A stretch of DNA of 64,000 nt from Erythrobacter sp. BLCC-B19 (GTDB lineage: Bacteria > Pseudomonadota > Alphaproteobacteria > Sphingomonadales > Sphingomonadaceae). The notes under the pieces are model-generated. The model ran no database searches, was not told the DNA's origin, and worked only from the letters and a program-made list of their open reading frames with translations. Shown here one piece after another: positions 33,013 through 41,719 of the stretch. The position numbers and the translations under genes are program-made. Position 1 is the first letter of the stretch, and each line of letters starts with the position of its first letter. The stretch is taken from NCBI RefSeq assembly GCF_028621955.1, contig NZ_CP117516.1, forward strand, positions 1,944,001 through 2,008,000, written 5' to 3'.

Positions 33013-34464
33013 ATGACTGACGATCCCGCACTGCCCCCGGCGAAACGCTGGCAGATGCCCGATACGCTGCTGATCCTGTTCACGCTCGCCGCGCTGGGGT
33101 GGGCGGCGACCTGGCTGTTCACACCGGGCCAGTTCGCGCTGGCGGGTGATCCGGCGCGGATCGTGCCGGGCAGCTTCACCGCCGCCGCCGGGCCAAGCCC
33201 CGCGCCGATCATGGGCGGGGAGGAGCGCACCGGCTTCATCGATTTCCTGTTTGCAGGGTTGGTGACGGGAGACCGCAATTCGGCTGCCATTGGCCTCATG
33301 GCCTTCATCATCGTGCTGGGCGGCGTGTTCGGGATGGTGATGAAGACCGGCGCGATCGACGCCGCGCTGCAATCCGCCCTGCCCGGCGGCAAGGCGCGCA
33401 ACGAGACGCTGATCATCGCGCTGTGCATCGCCTTTTCGCTGGCGGGCGCGGTGTTCGGGATGTCGGAGGAATCGATTGCGCTGACCCTGCTGCTTGCGCC
33501 TGCGCTCACCCGTGCGGGCTATGACGCAGTGACGGCGGTGCTGGTGTGTTACGGCGCGAGCCAGATCGGCTTTGCAACGAGCTGGATGAACCCCTTCAGC
33601 GTGATCGTTGCGCAGAGCATTGCCGGCCTTGCGCCCATGTCGGGGCTGGAGGTGCGCGCGGTGCTGTGGCTGGGCTTCACCCTCGCCGCCGCGCTGTTTG
33701 TGGCGCGTCATGCCCGCGCGGTGCGGCTTGGGCGGCGGGAGCGGATCGGGACGCTGGGCGAAGCGGCGGCAGAGGCTCCGGCGATGGCGTTCACTTTCGC
33801 TCACAAGCTGGTGCTGCTGACTGTGATCGCCGGGGTGGGCTGGGTCGCGTGGGGTGTTTCGACCCGCGGCTACTACCTGCCCGAAATCGCCGCGCAGTTC
33901 TTTGCTGTCGGCATCGTCACCGCGCTGATCGCCCACTTCGGCGGGATCGCTGGTGCGCGCGTGCACGCGATGGTCGACGCCTTCCGCGAGGGCGCTGCAC
34001 AATTGCTTCCCGCTGCGCTGGTCGTGGGCGCGGCCAAGGGTATCCTGCTGATCCTGGGCGGAGATGACCCTGCGCAGGTCTCCCTGCTCAACAGCCTGCT
34101 GGCCGCGCTCGGCAATCTGACCGCCGCCATGCCCGAATGGCTGACCGCCTGGGCCATGTATATGGTGCAAAGCCTCATCAATCTGTTCATCGCCTCGGGA
34201 TCGGGGCAGGCGAGCGTCACCATGCCGATCATGGCCCCGCTGGCCGACCTGTCGGGCGTCACCCGCCAAACGGCGGTTCTGGCGTTCCAGCTGGGGGACG
34301 GGTTCACCGATCTGGTCAATCCGACCTCGGCCGTGCTGATGGCCTGCCTTGCGGCAGCGCGGATCGGGTTTGGCGAGTGGCTGGCCTTCATCTGGCGGCC
34401 GGTGCTGGGGCTGATTGCCCTGTCGAGCGCGGTGATGATCGCCGCTCATCTTGGAGGATATTGA
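33013..34464 (+). CDS. YfcC/DcuC-superfamily permease
   Basis: A 483-residue membrane protein with about 12 hydrophobic segments. Signatures of the C4-dicarboxylate/arginine-type YfcC group are NSAAIGLMAFIIVLGGVFGM, GAVFGMSEESIALTLLLAPA, GASQIGFATSWMNPFSVIVA, GSGQASVTMPIMAPLADLSG and GDGFTDLVNPTSAVLMACLA. Members include arginine/ornithine exchangers and probable peptide or dicarboxylate carriers. Its stop overlaps the cyanophycinase ATG, so it probably imports the products (beta-Asp-Arg, Asp or Arg) of that enzyme. The cargo is inferred from context. Confidence 0.85.
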   Translation: MTDDPALPPAKRWQMPDTLLILFTLAALGWAATWLFTPGQFALAGDPARIVPGSFTAAAGPSPAPIMGGEERTGFIDFLFAGLVTGDRNSAAIGLMAFIIVLGGVFGMVMKTGAIDAALQSALPGGKARNETLIIALCIAFSLAGAVFGMSEESIALTLLLAPALTRAGYDAVTAVLVCYGASQIGFATSWMNPFSVIVAQSIAGLAPMSGLEVRAVLWLGFTLAAALFVARHARAVRLGRRERIGTLGEAAAEAPAMAFTFAHKLVLLTVIAGVGWVAWGVSTRGYYLPEIAAQFFAVGIVTALIAHFGGIAGARVHAMVDAFREGAAQLLPAALVVGAAKGILLILGGDDPAQVSLLNSLLAALGNLTAAMPEWLTAWAMYMVQSLINLFIASGSGQASVTMPIMAPLADLSGVTRQTAVLAFQLGDGFTDLVNPTSAVLMACLAAARIGFGEWLAFIWRPVLGLIALSSAVMIAAHLGGY

Positions 34465-35690
34465 TGCTGGCGCGGTTCATTCTGGCGGGTCTGGCTCTGG
34501 TAGCGGGCACTGACGCGGCGCAGGCCGACGGGGGCACGCTGGTGATTGTCGGCGGCGGGCTCGATCCGGCCAACGCGGAGATTTACGGCGCGTTGCTCGC
34601 GGCCCGGCCCGAAGGTGCGCCCGCCATTGCAATTATCCCCGCCGCCTCGGGCGAAGCCGGCGCCTCCTCGCGCGCGGCGACGCGGGCGCTTGAACGGCAT
34701 GGCGCGATGCCAGAGGACATCGTGACCGTGCGCCTCGCAATGGTCGATGACCCCGGCACGCCCGATGTCGACGAGAGCACATGGGCCGGCAATGCGCATG
34801 ATCCGGCCGAAATCGCTGCGGTCGAGCGGGCGGGCGCGATCTGGTTTCTGGGCGGCGATCAGGCGCGCATCATCGCCACATTGCTGGAGGCGGACGGCCG
34901 CGACACCCCGATGCTCGCCGCGATCCGGCGACGGCTGGCGGCGGGCGCCGTGGTCGGCGGCACCTCGGCCGGGGCAGCGATCATGAGCGAAGGGATGATC
35001 GGCCAGGGCGACAGCCTGGGCGCGCTGCTGGCCAATGCGGGCGGCGAACCGCTTGAACTGACGCGCGGGCTCGGGTTCCTGAAAGGCGCGCTGGTCGATC
35101 AGCATTTCGGTGAGCGCGCGCGGCTCGGGCGGCTGGCGGTGGCGATCACCGACCCCGATCAGCCGCAGCGCATCGGCCTCGGGATTGATGAGGACACCGC
35201 GCTGATCGTCAGCCTCGGCGATGGCCGCGCGCAGGTGAAGGGCAGGGGTTATGTCACTCTGCTCGACGCCCGAACGGCGCAGCGAACCCCCGGTCAGCGG
35301 ATCGGGATCGCAGGGCTGAGGCTCGGGCTGGCGGGCGCGGGCGACCGCATCGATCTTGCCGAGCCGGGGGTCACCCCCGCCGCTGTCCGCAAGCCCACGG
35401 CGGGGCGCGAATACGTCGAACGCCCGCTGCTCGCAGGCGGCGGCATGGCCTATGGCGACCAATCGCTTGCTGGTGTCGTGGGGGAGGGATTGCTGGACAA
35501 CGCCGCTGCCAGCGTGACCGAACGCCACTCCTTTGCTGGCCTTGAGGGCGTCACCTACCGTTTCGCCAAGACCGGCGCGGCGCGCGGGTGGTGGGGCCGC
35601 GATGCGCAAGGCCGCGCCCGCTACACGATCGAAGGCGTCGCCTTCGACATCACCCCGATCACCCTTGCCATCAGAAAGGCCACCGATTGA
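34464..35690 (+). CDS. Exported cyanophycinase-like serine peptidase
   Basis: A 408-residue protein of peptidase family S51. It has a signal peptide (LARFILAGLALVAGTDAAQA) and a cyanophycinase core of about 300 residues. The nucleophile elbow GGTSAGAAIM gives S168. DQHFGERARLGRL gives H214, and GLGIDEDTALIV gives E243, with spacing like the Ser/His/Glu set of Synechocystis CphB. IWFLGGDQARI is the family segment before the elbow. Cyanophycinases cut (Asp-Arg)n to beta-Asp-Arg. Its start overlaps the permease stop and its stop overlaps the isoaspartyl peptidase start. The C-terminal extension of about 80 residues (from AGREYVERP) is not in CphB. Confidence 0.88.
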   Translation: MLARFILAGLALVAGTDAAQADGGTLVIVGGGLDPANAEIYGALLAARPEGAPAIAIIPAASGEAGASSRAATRALERHGAMPEDIVTVRLAMVDDPGTPDVDESTWAGNAHDPAEIAAVERAGAIWFLGGDQARIIATLLEADGRDTPMLAAIRRRLAAGAVVGGTSAGAAIMSEGMIGQGDSLGALLANAGGEPLELTRGLGFLKGALVDQHFGERARLGRLAVAITDPDQPQRIGLGIDEDTALIVSLGDGRAQVKGRGYVTLLDARTAQRTPGQRIGIAGLRLGLAGAGDRIDLAEPGVTPAAVRKPTAGREYVERPLLAGGGMAYGDQSLAGVVGEGLLDNAAASVTERHSFAGLEGVTYRFAKTGAARGWWGRDAQGRARYTIEGVAFDITPITLAIRKATD

Positions 35691-36574
35691 TGCCGCACCC
35701 CCACGTGATCGCATTGCACGGCGGAGCAGGCGTCCACCCCAACCGCGACTATCGCGAGGTCGAGGTGCATCTTGGCGCGCTGGTGCGGGACTGTGAGGCG
35801 CGGCTGGCAGGCGGAGCAAGCGCAATCGACGTGGTCGAACACGCGGTCGCGGCGATGGAGGCGAGCGGGCTTTATGTCGCCGGGCGCGGGTCCGCCCCCA
35901 ATGACCGGGGTGAGGTCGAATGCGACGCCGCGATCATGGACGGCGCACGGATACGCGCCGGCGGCGTGTGCGCGGCGGTGGGCCTTGTCCACCCTATCAG
36001 CGCGGCGCGTGCGGTGCTCGAACACACGCCCCATGTGCTGATCGCAGGCGCAGGCGCGCGGCGCCTGGCGGAGGAGCAGGGTTTGGCGCTGGTCACCGAC
36101 AGCGCCGCCCATTACCGATTGCCCGTGGGGGTCGAAGCGGAGGAACTCCTCCAGCTCGACAGCGGCCTTGCCCACGGCACAGTCGGCGCGGTGGCGATGG
36201 ACCGGAAGGGTCGGCTGGCCGCCGCGACCTCGACCGGCGGCCTGTTCGGCAAGCGCGCCGGGCGCGTCGGCGATACCGCGCTCACCGGGATCGGCAACTG
36301 GGCGGACGGCGACATCGCGGTCAGTTGCACCGGCATTGGCGAGGCCTTCATCTACGCTGGCGGCGCGCGGGACATCGCTGCGCGCATCGCCTATGGCGGG
36401 GCGAGCCTCGACGAGGCCTGCGATGCGATGCTGGCAGAGGTCGCGCGCCAGCGCGGCGATGGCGGGGTGATCGCGATTGACCGCTGCGGCGCAGTGACGC
36501 TGGCGTTCAATTCGCCTGGCATGAAAAGAGCGGTGGCAGGCGCGACTCTCAAGCCGTTTGTTGCCATTCTTTAG
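35690..36574 (+). CDS. iaaA: Isoaspartyl peptidase / plant-type L-asparaginase
   Basis: A 294-residue Ntn hydrolase that self-cleaves before T164 in LAHGTVGAVAMD, giving alpha and beta subunits. Other landmarks are IALHGGAGVHP at the N-terminus, GRGSAPNDRGEVECDAAIMD, and the substrate-holding GRVGDTALTGIGNWAD with SCTGIGEAFI. Family enzymes hydrolyse beta-aspartyl dipeptides and asparagine. No signal peptide is seen, so it acts in the cytoplasm. Its ATG overlaps the cyanophycinase stop. It would release Asp and Arg from beta-Asp-Arg, completing cyanophycin breakdown. E. coli IaaA is slightly longer (about 320). Confidence 0.93.
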   Translation: MPHPHVIALHGGAGVHPNRDYREVEVHLGALVRDCEARLAGGASAIDVVEHAVAAMEASGLYVAGRGSAPNDRGEVECDAAIMDGARIRAGGVCAAVGLVHPISAARAVLEHTPHVLIAGAGARRLAEEQGLALVTDSAAHYRLPVGVEAEELLQLDSGLAHGTVGAVAMDRKGRLAAATSTGGLFGKRAGRVGDTALTGIGNWADGDIAVSCTGIGEAFIYAGGARDIAARIAYGGASLDEACDAMLAEVARQRGDGGVIAIDRCGAVTLAFNSPGMKRAVAGATLKPFVAIL

Positions 36575-36775
36575 AAGTTGCACGCGTGGCGAGGGTACGC
36601 GCTCCGCCATCAACACCGCCCTCGACATACCGCCCAGTCAGGCGACCCCCTCGCGCTGCGCGCTTCGGGGCTATCATGGATGTGATATTGTAGGCGGTGC
36701 CGTTGCGAGTCCCGCCACTTTCTTACACTGTCTTGTCCGTCACCCGACACGAGAGCGGGGCATCAGTGGGAGAGC

Positions 36776-37573
36776 ATGATGCAACGGACAAAGGTGAAAT
36801 CGGCGTCGCGGACACTGGAAGTCCTCGAGCTGTTCATGGAAGAGCGCCGCCCGCTGCGGCTCAACGAAATCTACAAGGCCTTGGGCTATCCGCAGTCGAG
36901 CGCGACCAATCTGCTCAAGTCGATGGTCGTGATGGGATACCTCAACTACAACCGCGCCAACATGACCTACCTGCCGACCATGCGGGTTTCGGCGCTGGGC
37001 AGCTGGTTGCCGCAGGCCATGTACCGCGAGGGCGGGTTGATCTCTCTGGTGGACGAGGTTCAGCGCCGCACCGACGAAACCGTCGGGCTGGTAGCGCAGA
37101 ACGATCTGTATATTCAGTATATTGTCCTCAAAACGCCGGATCATGAATTCAAGATGGCGCCGAACGAGGGGACGATGCGGCTGATGGCGGACTCCTCATC
37201 GGGGATCGCCCTGATGAGCCGGATGCGCCAGCGCGAAGTCGACAAGATCTATCGCTACACCCGCCACTATGGGCTGGGGGGCGCGGATCTGCCGAGTTTC
37301 GAGACGCTGATGCGCGAGGTGCGCTGGACCCGCGAGGTCGGGCACGCCTATGTGCCCAAACGCCCGACCCCCGAGGTCTCCTCGATCGCGATGCCGCTTG
37401 ATGCCTGCCTCTATGGCACGCCGCTGGCGATCGGGGTCGGCGGGATGGCCGACCGCATCGCGCGGGCCAAGCAGGACATTCTCGAGATCATGGAAGAGGC
37501 CATCGCCGCTTTCAAGGCCCGTCAGCAGGCCGCTGCGTTGCACGAATTCGAAGGCCTGCGCGACGCCGCCTGA
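36776..37573 (+). CDS. IclR family transcriptional regulator, paralogue 1
   Basis: A 265-residue regulator with an N-terminal winged helix (SASRTLEVLELFMEERRPLR, LGYPQSSATNLLKSMVVMGY) and a C-terminal effector domain (MADSSSGIALMSRM, EVSSIAMPLDACLYGTPLAI). It is closely related to the second IclR gene at 47955 over the whole length. It stands at the left edge of the catabolic cluster, divergent in layout from the flavoprotein and receptor genes that follow on the other strand. GGGAGAGC precedes the ATG. A cyclic acid or CoA-ester ligand is likely but not shown. Confidence 0.92.
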   Translation: MMQRTKVKSASRTLEVLELFMEERRPLRLNEIYKALGYPQSSATNLLKSMVVMGYLNYNRANMTYLPTMRVSALGSWLPQAMYREGGLISLVDEVQRRTDETVGLVAQNDLYIQYIVLKTPDHEFKMAPNEGTMRLMADSSSGIALMSRMRQREVDKIYRYTRHYGLGGADLPSFETLMREVRWTREVGHAYVPKRPTPEVSSIAMPLDACLYGTPLAIGVGGMADRIARAKQDILEIMEEAIAAFKARQQAAALHEFEGLRDAA

Positions 37574-37596
37574 CCGCGGGACTGTGCGGGGCTGCC

Positions 37597-39243
37597 TCAG
37601 GCGGCCCCGACCAGCTCCCGGCCAAACCGCAAGCTTGCATAGCCGCTCTGCACAGCCGCATTGCAGGCCTCGTTGTAGCGCATGAACCCGCCGGTATACA
37701 TGATCAGGCCGCGCGGCTTTCCGTCGACATTGGTGCCGGTGTACCAGGTGTTCGCCTTGGAGACGAGCGTGAGTTCGGCAAGCGCGAAGACCTGCTCCAT
37801 CCAGTCATCCTGGGCCTCCTGCGTCGGTTCGGCGGTGCGGATGCCGCTCGCGCGCATATGGTCGATGAGGGCGCAGATCCAGTTCACGTTTTGCTCGTCA
37901 AGGGTAACGATGTTGGCAAGCGCCGCCGGGCCGTTGGGGCCGCACACCATGAACAGGTTGGGGAAGCCCGCCATCATCAGCCCGAGATAGGAGCGCGCGC
38001 CCCCGGCCCACTTGTCGCGCACCGACGCGCCATCACGCCCGCGCACATCGAAGGCCATCAGCGCGCCCGACAGCCCGTCATAGCCCGTGGCGAGGATCAG
38101 CGTGTCCAGCTCCACCTCGCCCGCGCTGGTCAGGATACCCTTCTCCGTCACCCGCTCGATCGGGTGTTCGAGGCAGTCCTGAAGGTGGACGTGCGGCAGG
38201 TTGAAGCTCTCGTAGTAATTGGTGTCGAGGCACGGCCGCCGCGCGAAGATCGGGTAGCCGCGCGGCTTCAGCTTTTCGGCCACCACTGGATCCTTCACCG
38301 TCTCGCCGATCTTGCCGCGCACGAACTCCGCCACATGCTCGTTGGCTTCGGGATTGGTGAGCAGGTCGGAGAACAACCCGAGGAAATCGAGCCCCCCGCG
38401 CGCCCAGCCGTCCTCCATCACCTGCTTGCGCTGGGCCGGGGTGATCGAGAAGAAGGGGCGCGAAGTCACCGGGCGCACGCCGCCCAGATGGCTGGCGCGG
38501 GCGACAGCGCGGATCGCCTGATAGTTGCGCTTCAGTTCCACGACATATTCGGGCTCGAGCGCGGTGTTGCGCATCGGCATGGTGAAGCTGGGGGTGCGCT
38601 GGAAGACGTGGAGCTCGGCGGCCTCCTCGGCCACCACCGGCACGATCTGGATGCCCGATGATCCGGTGCCGACCAGCCCGACGCGCTTGCCAGCAAAGCT
38701 GACCGGGGTGTGCGGCCATTTCGCCGCGCGCAGCAATTCGCCCTTGAAGTCGGCAAGGCCGGGGAACTCGGGGTCTTTCGGCACCGACAGCGGCCCGGTC
38801 GCCATGATGCAATAGGTCGCGGTGATGTGGTCGCCGCGGTTGGTGGTCGCCTGCCATTTGCCCGCGCCCTCGTCCCACACTGCACTTTCGACGCGGGTCT
38901 CGAACAGATAGTCGCGCCGCAGATCGAGCTTGTCGGCGACGAAATTGGCATAGGCGAGGATTTCGGGCTGGGCGGCGAACTGCTCGCTCCAGGTCCATTC
39001 CTGCTGGATCTCGTCCGAAAAGCCGTAGCTGTAATCGACGCACATCAGGTCGCAGCGTGCGCCCGGATAGCGGTTCCAGTACCATACCCCGCCGACATTA
39101 TCGCCGGTCTCCACCCCGACCACCGACAGGCCCATCTCGCGCAGGCGGTGGAGGGCGTACATCCCGCCGAACCCCGCGCCGACCACCAGCGCATCGACAG
39201 TCAGGGTAACGGGGGTGCGCTGGGTCTGGGCGGTGCTGGTCAT
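37597..39243 (-). CDS. Flavin-containing monooxygenase, Baeyer-Villiger type
   Basis: A 548-residue two-dinucleotide-binding flavoprotein. The FAD site is GAGFGG (22-27), and the type I Baeyer-Villiger motif GGVWYWNRYPGARCD spans 51-65. The fingerprint FxGxxxHxxxW is present as F166-K-G168...R172...W176: the usual His is Arg. The NADPH site is GTGSSG (192-197). Such enzymes insert oxygen next to a ketone, giving esters or lactones. The start at 39243 gives a normal N-terminus; a GTG at 39279 is an alternative. Neighbouring receptor, lactonase, SDR and CoA genes suggest ring opening of an alicyclic ketone. Confidence 0.88.
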   Translation of the reverse strand: MTSTAQTQRTPVTLTVDALVVGAGFGGMYALHRLREMGLSVVGVETGDNVGGVWYWNRYPGARCDLMCVDYSYGFSDEIQQEWTWSEQFAAQPEILAYANFVADKLDLRRDYLFETRVESAVWDEGAGKWQATTNRGDHITATYCIMATGPLSVPKDPEFPGLADFKGELLRAAKWPHTPVSFAGKRVGLVGTGSSGIQIVPVVAEEAAELHVFQRTPSFTMPMRNTALEPEYVVELKRNYQAIRAVARASHLGGVRPVTSRPFFSITPAQRKQVMEDGWARGGLDFLGLFSDLLTNPEANEHVAEFVRGKIGETVKDPVVAEKLKPRGYPIFARRPCLDTNYYESFNLPHVHLQDCLEHPIERVTEKGILTSAGEVELDTLILATGYDGLSGALMAFDVRGRDGASVRDKWAGGARSYLGLMMAGFPNLFMVCGPNGPAALANIVTLDEQNVNWICALIDHMRASGIRTAEPTQEAQDDWMEQVFALAELTLVSKANTWYTGTNVDGKPRGLIMYTGGFMRYNEACNAAVQSGYASLRFGRELVGAA

Positions 39244-39338
39244 GGGATTGGGTTTCCGAAAGGTTCGCAAGGGGTTCACGGCAAGCGGAGGCGCGGGCCG
39301 CCGCGAGAGAGCGGCGGCGGCCCGCTGGCAGCAGGCAC

Positions 39339-41522
39339 CTAGTAGCGGAAGGTCACTTCCGCTCCGAGCACCCGGCCCTTGTTGATCGACGAGAAGGTCG
39401 ATCCGGCAAAGAACGGCAGCGGCGAGACGTTGCCCTCGGTCTGGTCATTGAGCAGGTTCTGCCCATAGATCGACAACTTCCACTGCCTGCTCGGGGCTTC
39501 GATGGCGAGGTTGGCATCGACCATGTCGCCTGCGCTGAGCAGCCCGGTGTTGTTGTCGTTCGACCAGGCGGCATCGCGGTGGGCATAGCCCAATCGCGCG
39601 GTCACCTCCGCACCGCCGCTGGTGTCATGCGCGAAGTTGAGGCTGGCGCCATAGGTCCAGGGTGCCAGCCGGGGCGGCTTGAGCGCAAAGTCACGGGCGT
39701 TGATTACCCGGTCGCCGGTCAGGTCGAAGAAGATCTTCTTGTACTTGGCATCGGTGTAGCCAAGCTGGCCGTTGATGGTGAGGTGCTCGCCGATCCGCAG
39801 CACGGCTTCGGCCTCGATCCCCTGCAAGCGAAGGTCGGCCGAGTTGCGGATCACCTGCGTCGTGCCAAGCGGCAGAACCGGCAGGATGATCTCGCGCTGC
39901 AGCCCGAAGATGGTGTTGTGGAAGGCCGCGACATTGAGGCGCAGCAGATCGCCGAAGTCATGCTTGACGCCGATTTCCCACGAGTTCTGCTTTTCGGCAT
40001 CGAACGGGCCGGGATCTTCCGCCGGATTGCCATTGCGGAAGTTATAGCCGCCGCTGCGGAAACCGCGCGCGAAGAAGCCGTAGAACAGGGTGTCGGCCGT
40101 CGGCTCCCACTGCGCGCCGACGCGGAAGGTCGGATCCTGCCAGCTTTCCTCGTCATTGAAGCCATAGCTGGAACAGGTGCGCGTCCCCACCGGATCGCAC
40201 AGATTGCCCTGCAGGTTCTGCACCTGCACCGCCTTGTCCTCCCACGAATAACGCAGACCCCCGCTGAGGGTGAGGCTGTCGGTCAGGTGCCAGTCGGCCG
40301 ATGCAAACACGCCGAGCGTCTTCTGGTCCTGCTTGCCCCCGCCCGAAATGCGCAGTGCACCGCCTGCCAGCTTGCGCAGTTCGATATAGTCGATGTTCTG
40401 CGTGAAGTAGTAGACGCCGGTCGTCACATCGAAGGCGCCGAAGCTGCCGGCATAGCGCAGTTCGTTGCTCCACTGGTCCTGCCGGGTCAGGGTGTCGGCG
40501 TGGAAGGTGAAGTTTGGCGAGGAATCGATGTCGCTCGAAACGAAGCCGCTGAAATCGCGGTAGGCCAGGATGTTGGTGATCTTGCCGTTGCCAAAGCCTG
40601 TGTCGATGTTGACCTCAAGCGTCGCCTGGTTCCAGTCGTTGCGGGTGACGCCTTCGTCATTGACGCTGATGCCGAAGCTTTCGCGCCGGAACAGCCCGAA
40701 ATTGCTCACCACAGCGCCATCGCCGCGCACGCGCCCGCGTTCATAACGGCCGATGATCTGCACCGTATCGGTGGGCGTGAAGTTCAGCGCGCCGCGCAGG
40801 ATCAGGGTCTCGGCCGCGCCAAAGTCCTTGTTGCCGTTGAACTGGTTGGTGAACCAGCCATCATCGTCGTTGTAATAGACGGCGATCTTGGCGGCGAGCT
40901 TGTCCTCGATCAGCGGGGCCGAAACGACACCGCTGACGATCTTGTTGAGGCCGGTTTCCAGCGCCACCCGGCCTTCGACCTTCAGTTCGCCCGAGGTGTC
41001 GGGCGTGGAGGTGCGCACCACGACCGCGCCGCCGGTGACATTGCGTCCGAACAGCAAGCCTTGCGGGCCGCGCAGCACTTCGACGCCTTCAAGGTCGAAG
41101 GTGTCGAACAGGATGCCCGCGCTGATGCCCATATACACCCCGTCGACGAACACGCCCACGGTCGGGTCAATCGAGGGGATCGAGGAGTTGATGCCCAGCC
41201 CACGGATCGAGAAGTTGGCAAAGCCGGGCGCGGTGCCGACGTCATCAAGCTGCACGTTGGGCACGCTGAAGCCGAGATTGTCGAGCGTGCGCACGTGCTG
41301 GTCAGCCAGCTGTTCGGCCCCGAAGGCGGTCACCGCCAGCGGCACGGACTGCACGTCCTGCGCATTGGCCTTCTTGGTGGCGGTCACCACGATAGTACCG
41401 AAGGCGGATTCGTCCTCGGTTGCTTCCGCCTGATCCTGTGCAACAGCCGCGCTGCTGGCGGCGAGTGCCACCAGACTTGCGCCAATACCTGCGGCCACTC
41501 GCAGCCCTGTGTTCCTTTTCAT
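39339..41522 (-). CDS. TonB-dependent outer-membrane receptor (catabolic cluster)
   Basis: A 727-residue receptor. The signal peptide is ASLVALAASSAAVAQ, followed by a plug domain (GTIVVTATKKANAQDVQSVP, FSIRGLGINSSIPSIDPTVG, GVEVLRGPQGLLFGRNVTGG). A barrel follows, ending LGAEVTFRY with an aromatic C-terminus. It belongs to the group that sphingomonads use for hydrophobic or aromatic catabolites. The start at 41522 has AAGAAAAGGGGAACGGGG upstream. It is followed on the same strand by the monooxygenase gene 95 bp away, so uptake and first oxidation may be co-expressed. Confidence 0.93.
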   Translation of the reverse strand: MKRNTGLRVAAGIGASLVALAASSAAVAQDQAEATEDESAFGTIVVTATKKANAQDVQSVPLAVTAFGAEQLADQHVRTLDNLGFSVPNVQLDDVGTAPGFANFSIRGLGINSSIPSIDPTVGVFVDGVYMGISAGILFDTFDLEGVEVLRGPQGLLFGRNVTGGAVVVRTSTPDTSGELKVEGRVALETGLNKIVSGVVSAPLIEDKLAAKIAVYYNDDDGWFTNQFNGNKDFGAAETLILRGALNFTPTDTVQIIGRYERGRVRGDGAVVSNFGLFRRESFGISVNDEGVTRNDWNQATLEVNIDTGFGNGKITNILAYRDFSGFVSSDIDSSPNFTFHADTLTRQDQWSNELRYAGSFGAFDVTTGVYYFTQNIDYIELRKLAGGALRISGGGKQDQKTLGVFASADWHLTDSLTLSGGLRYSWEDKAVQVQNLQGNLCDPVGTRTCSSYGFNDEESWQDPTFRVGAQWEPTADTLFYGFFARGFRSGGYNFRNGNPAEDPGPFDAEKQNSWEIGVKHDFGDLLRLNVAAFHNTIFGLQREIILPVLPLGTTQVIRNSADLRLQGIEAEAVLRIGEHLTINGQLGYTDAKYKKIFFDLTGDRVINARDFALKPPRLAPWTYGASLNFAHDTSGGAEVTARLGYAHRDAAWSNDNNTGLLSAGDMVDANLAIEAPSRQWKLSIYGQNLLNDQTEGNVSPLPFFAGSTFSSINKGRVLGAEVTFRY

Positions 41523-41719
41523 CCCCGTTCCCCTTTTCTTTCTCTTCGAGCGTGCCGGACGCAGGGCGCACGATGGCGCACGGGCAATCGCGCCCGTTTC
41601 GACTGCATTCCGGCAATCCTGTGATGGTCCAACCGACGCTGTGTCATCGCGCCGGGCGGCGGCTTTGGGCAACGTGCGGAGCCTATGCCCGCCCAAAAAT
41701 CATAAGGGCGATTTAGGGG

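Noticed and set aside
36646..36670. Possible terminator after the isoaspartyl peptidase gene
   Set aside because: The CCCC...GGGG arms are short, the inner pairing is irregular and no U-run follows.
39579..41624. 681-codon plus-strand open frame opposite the second TonB receptor
   Set aside because: Antisense shadow of a well-supported receptor gene; no domain can be recognised.
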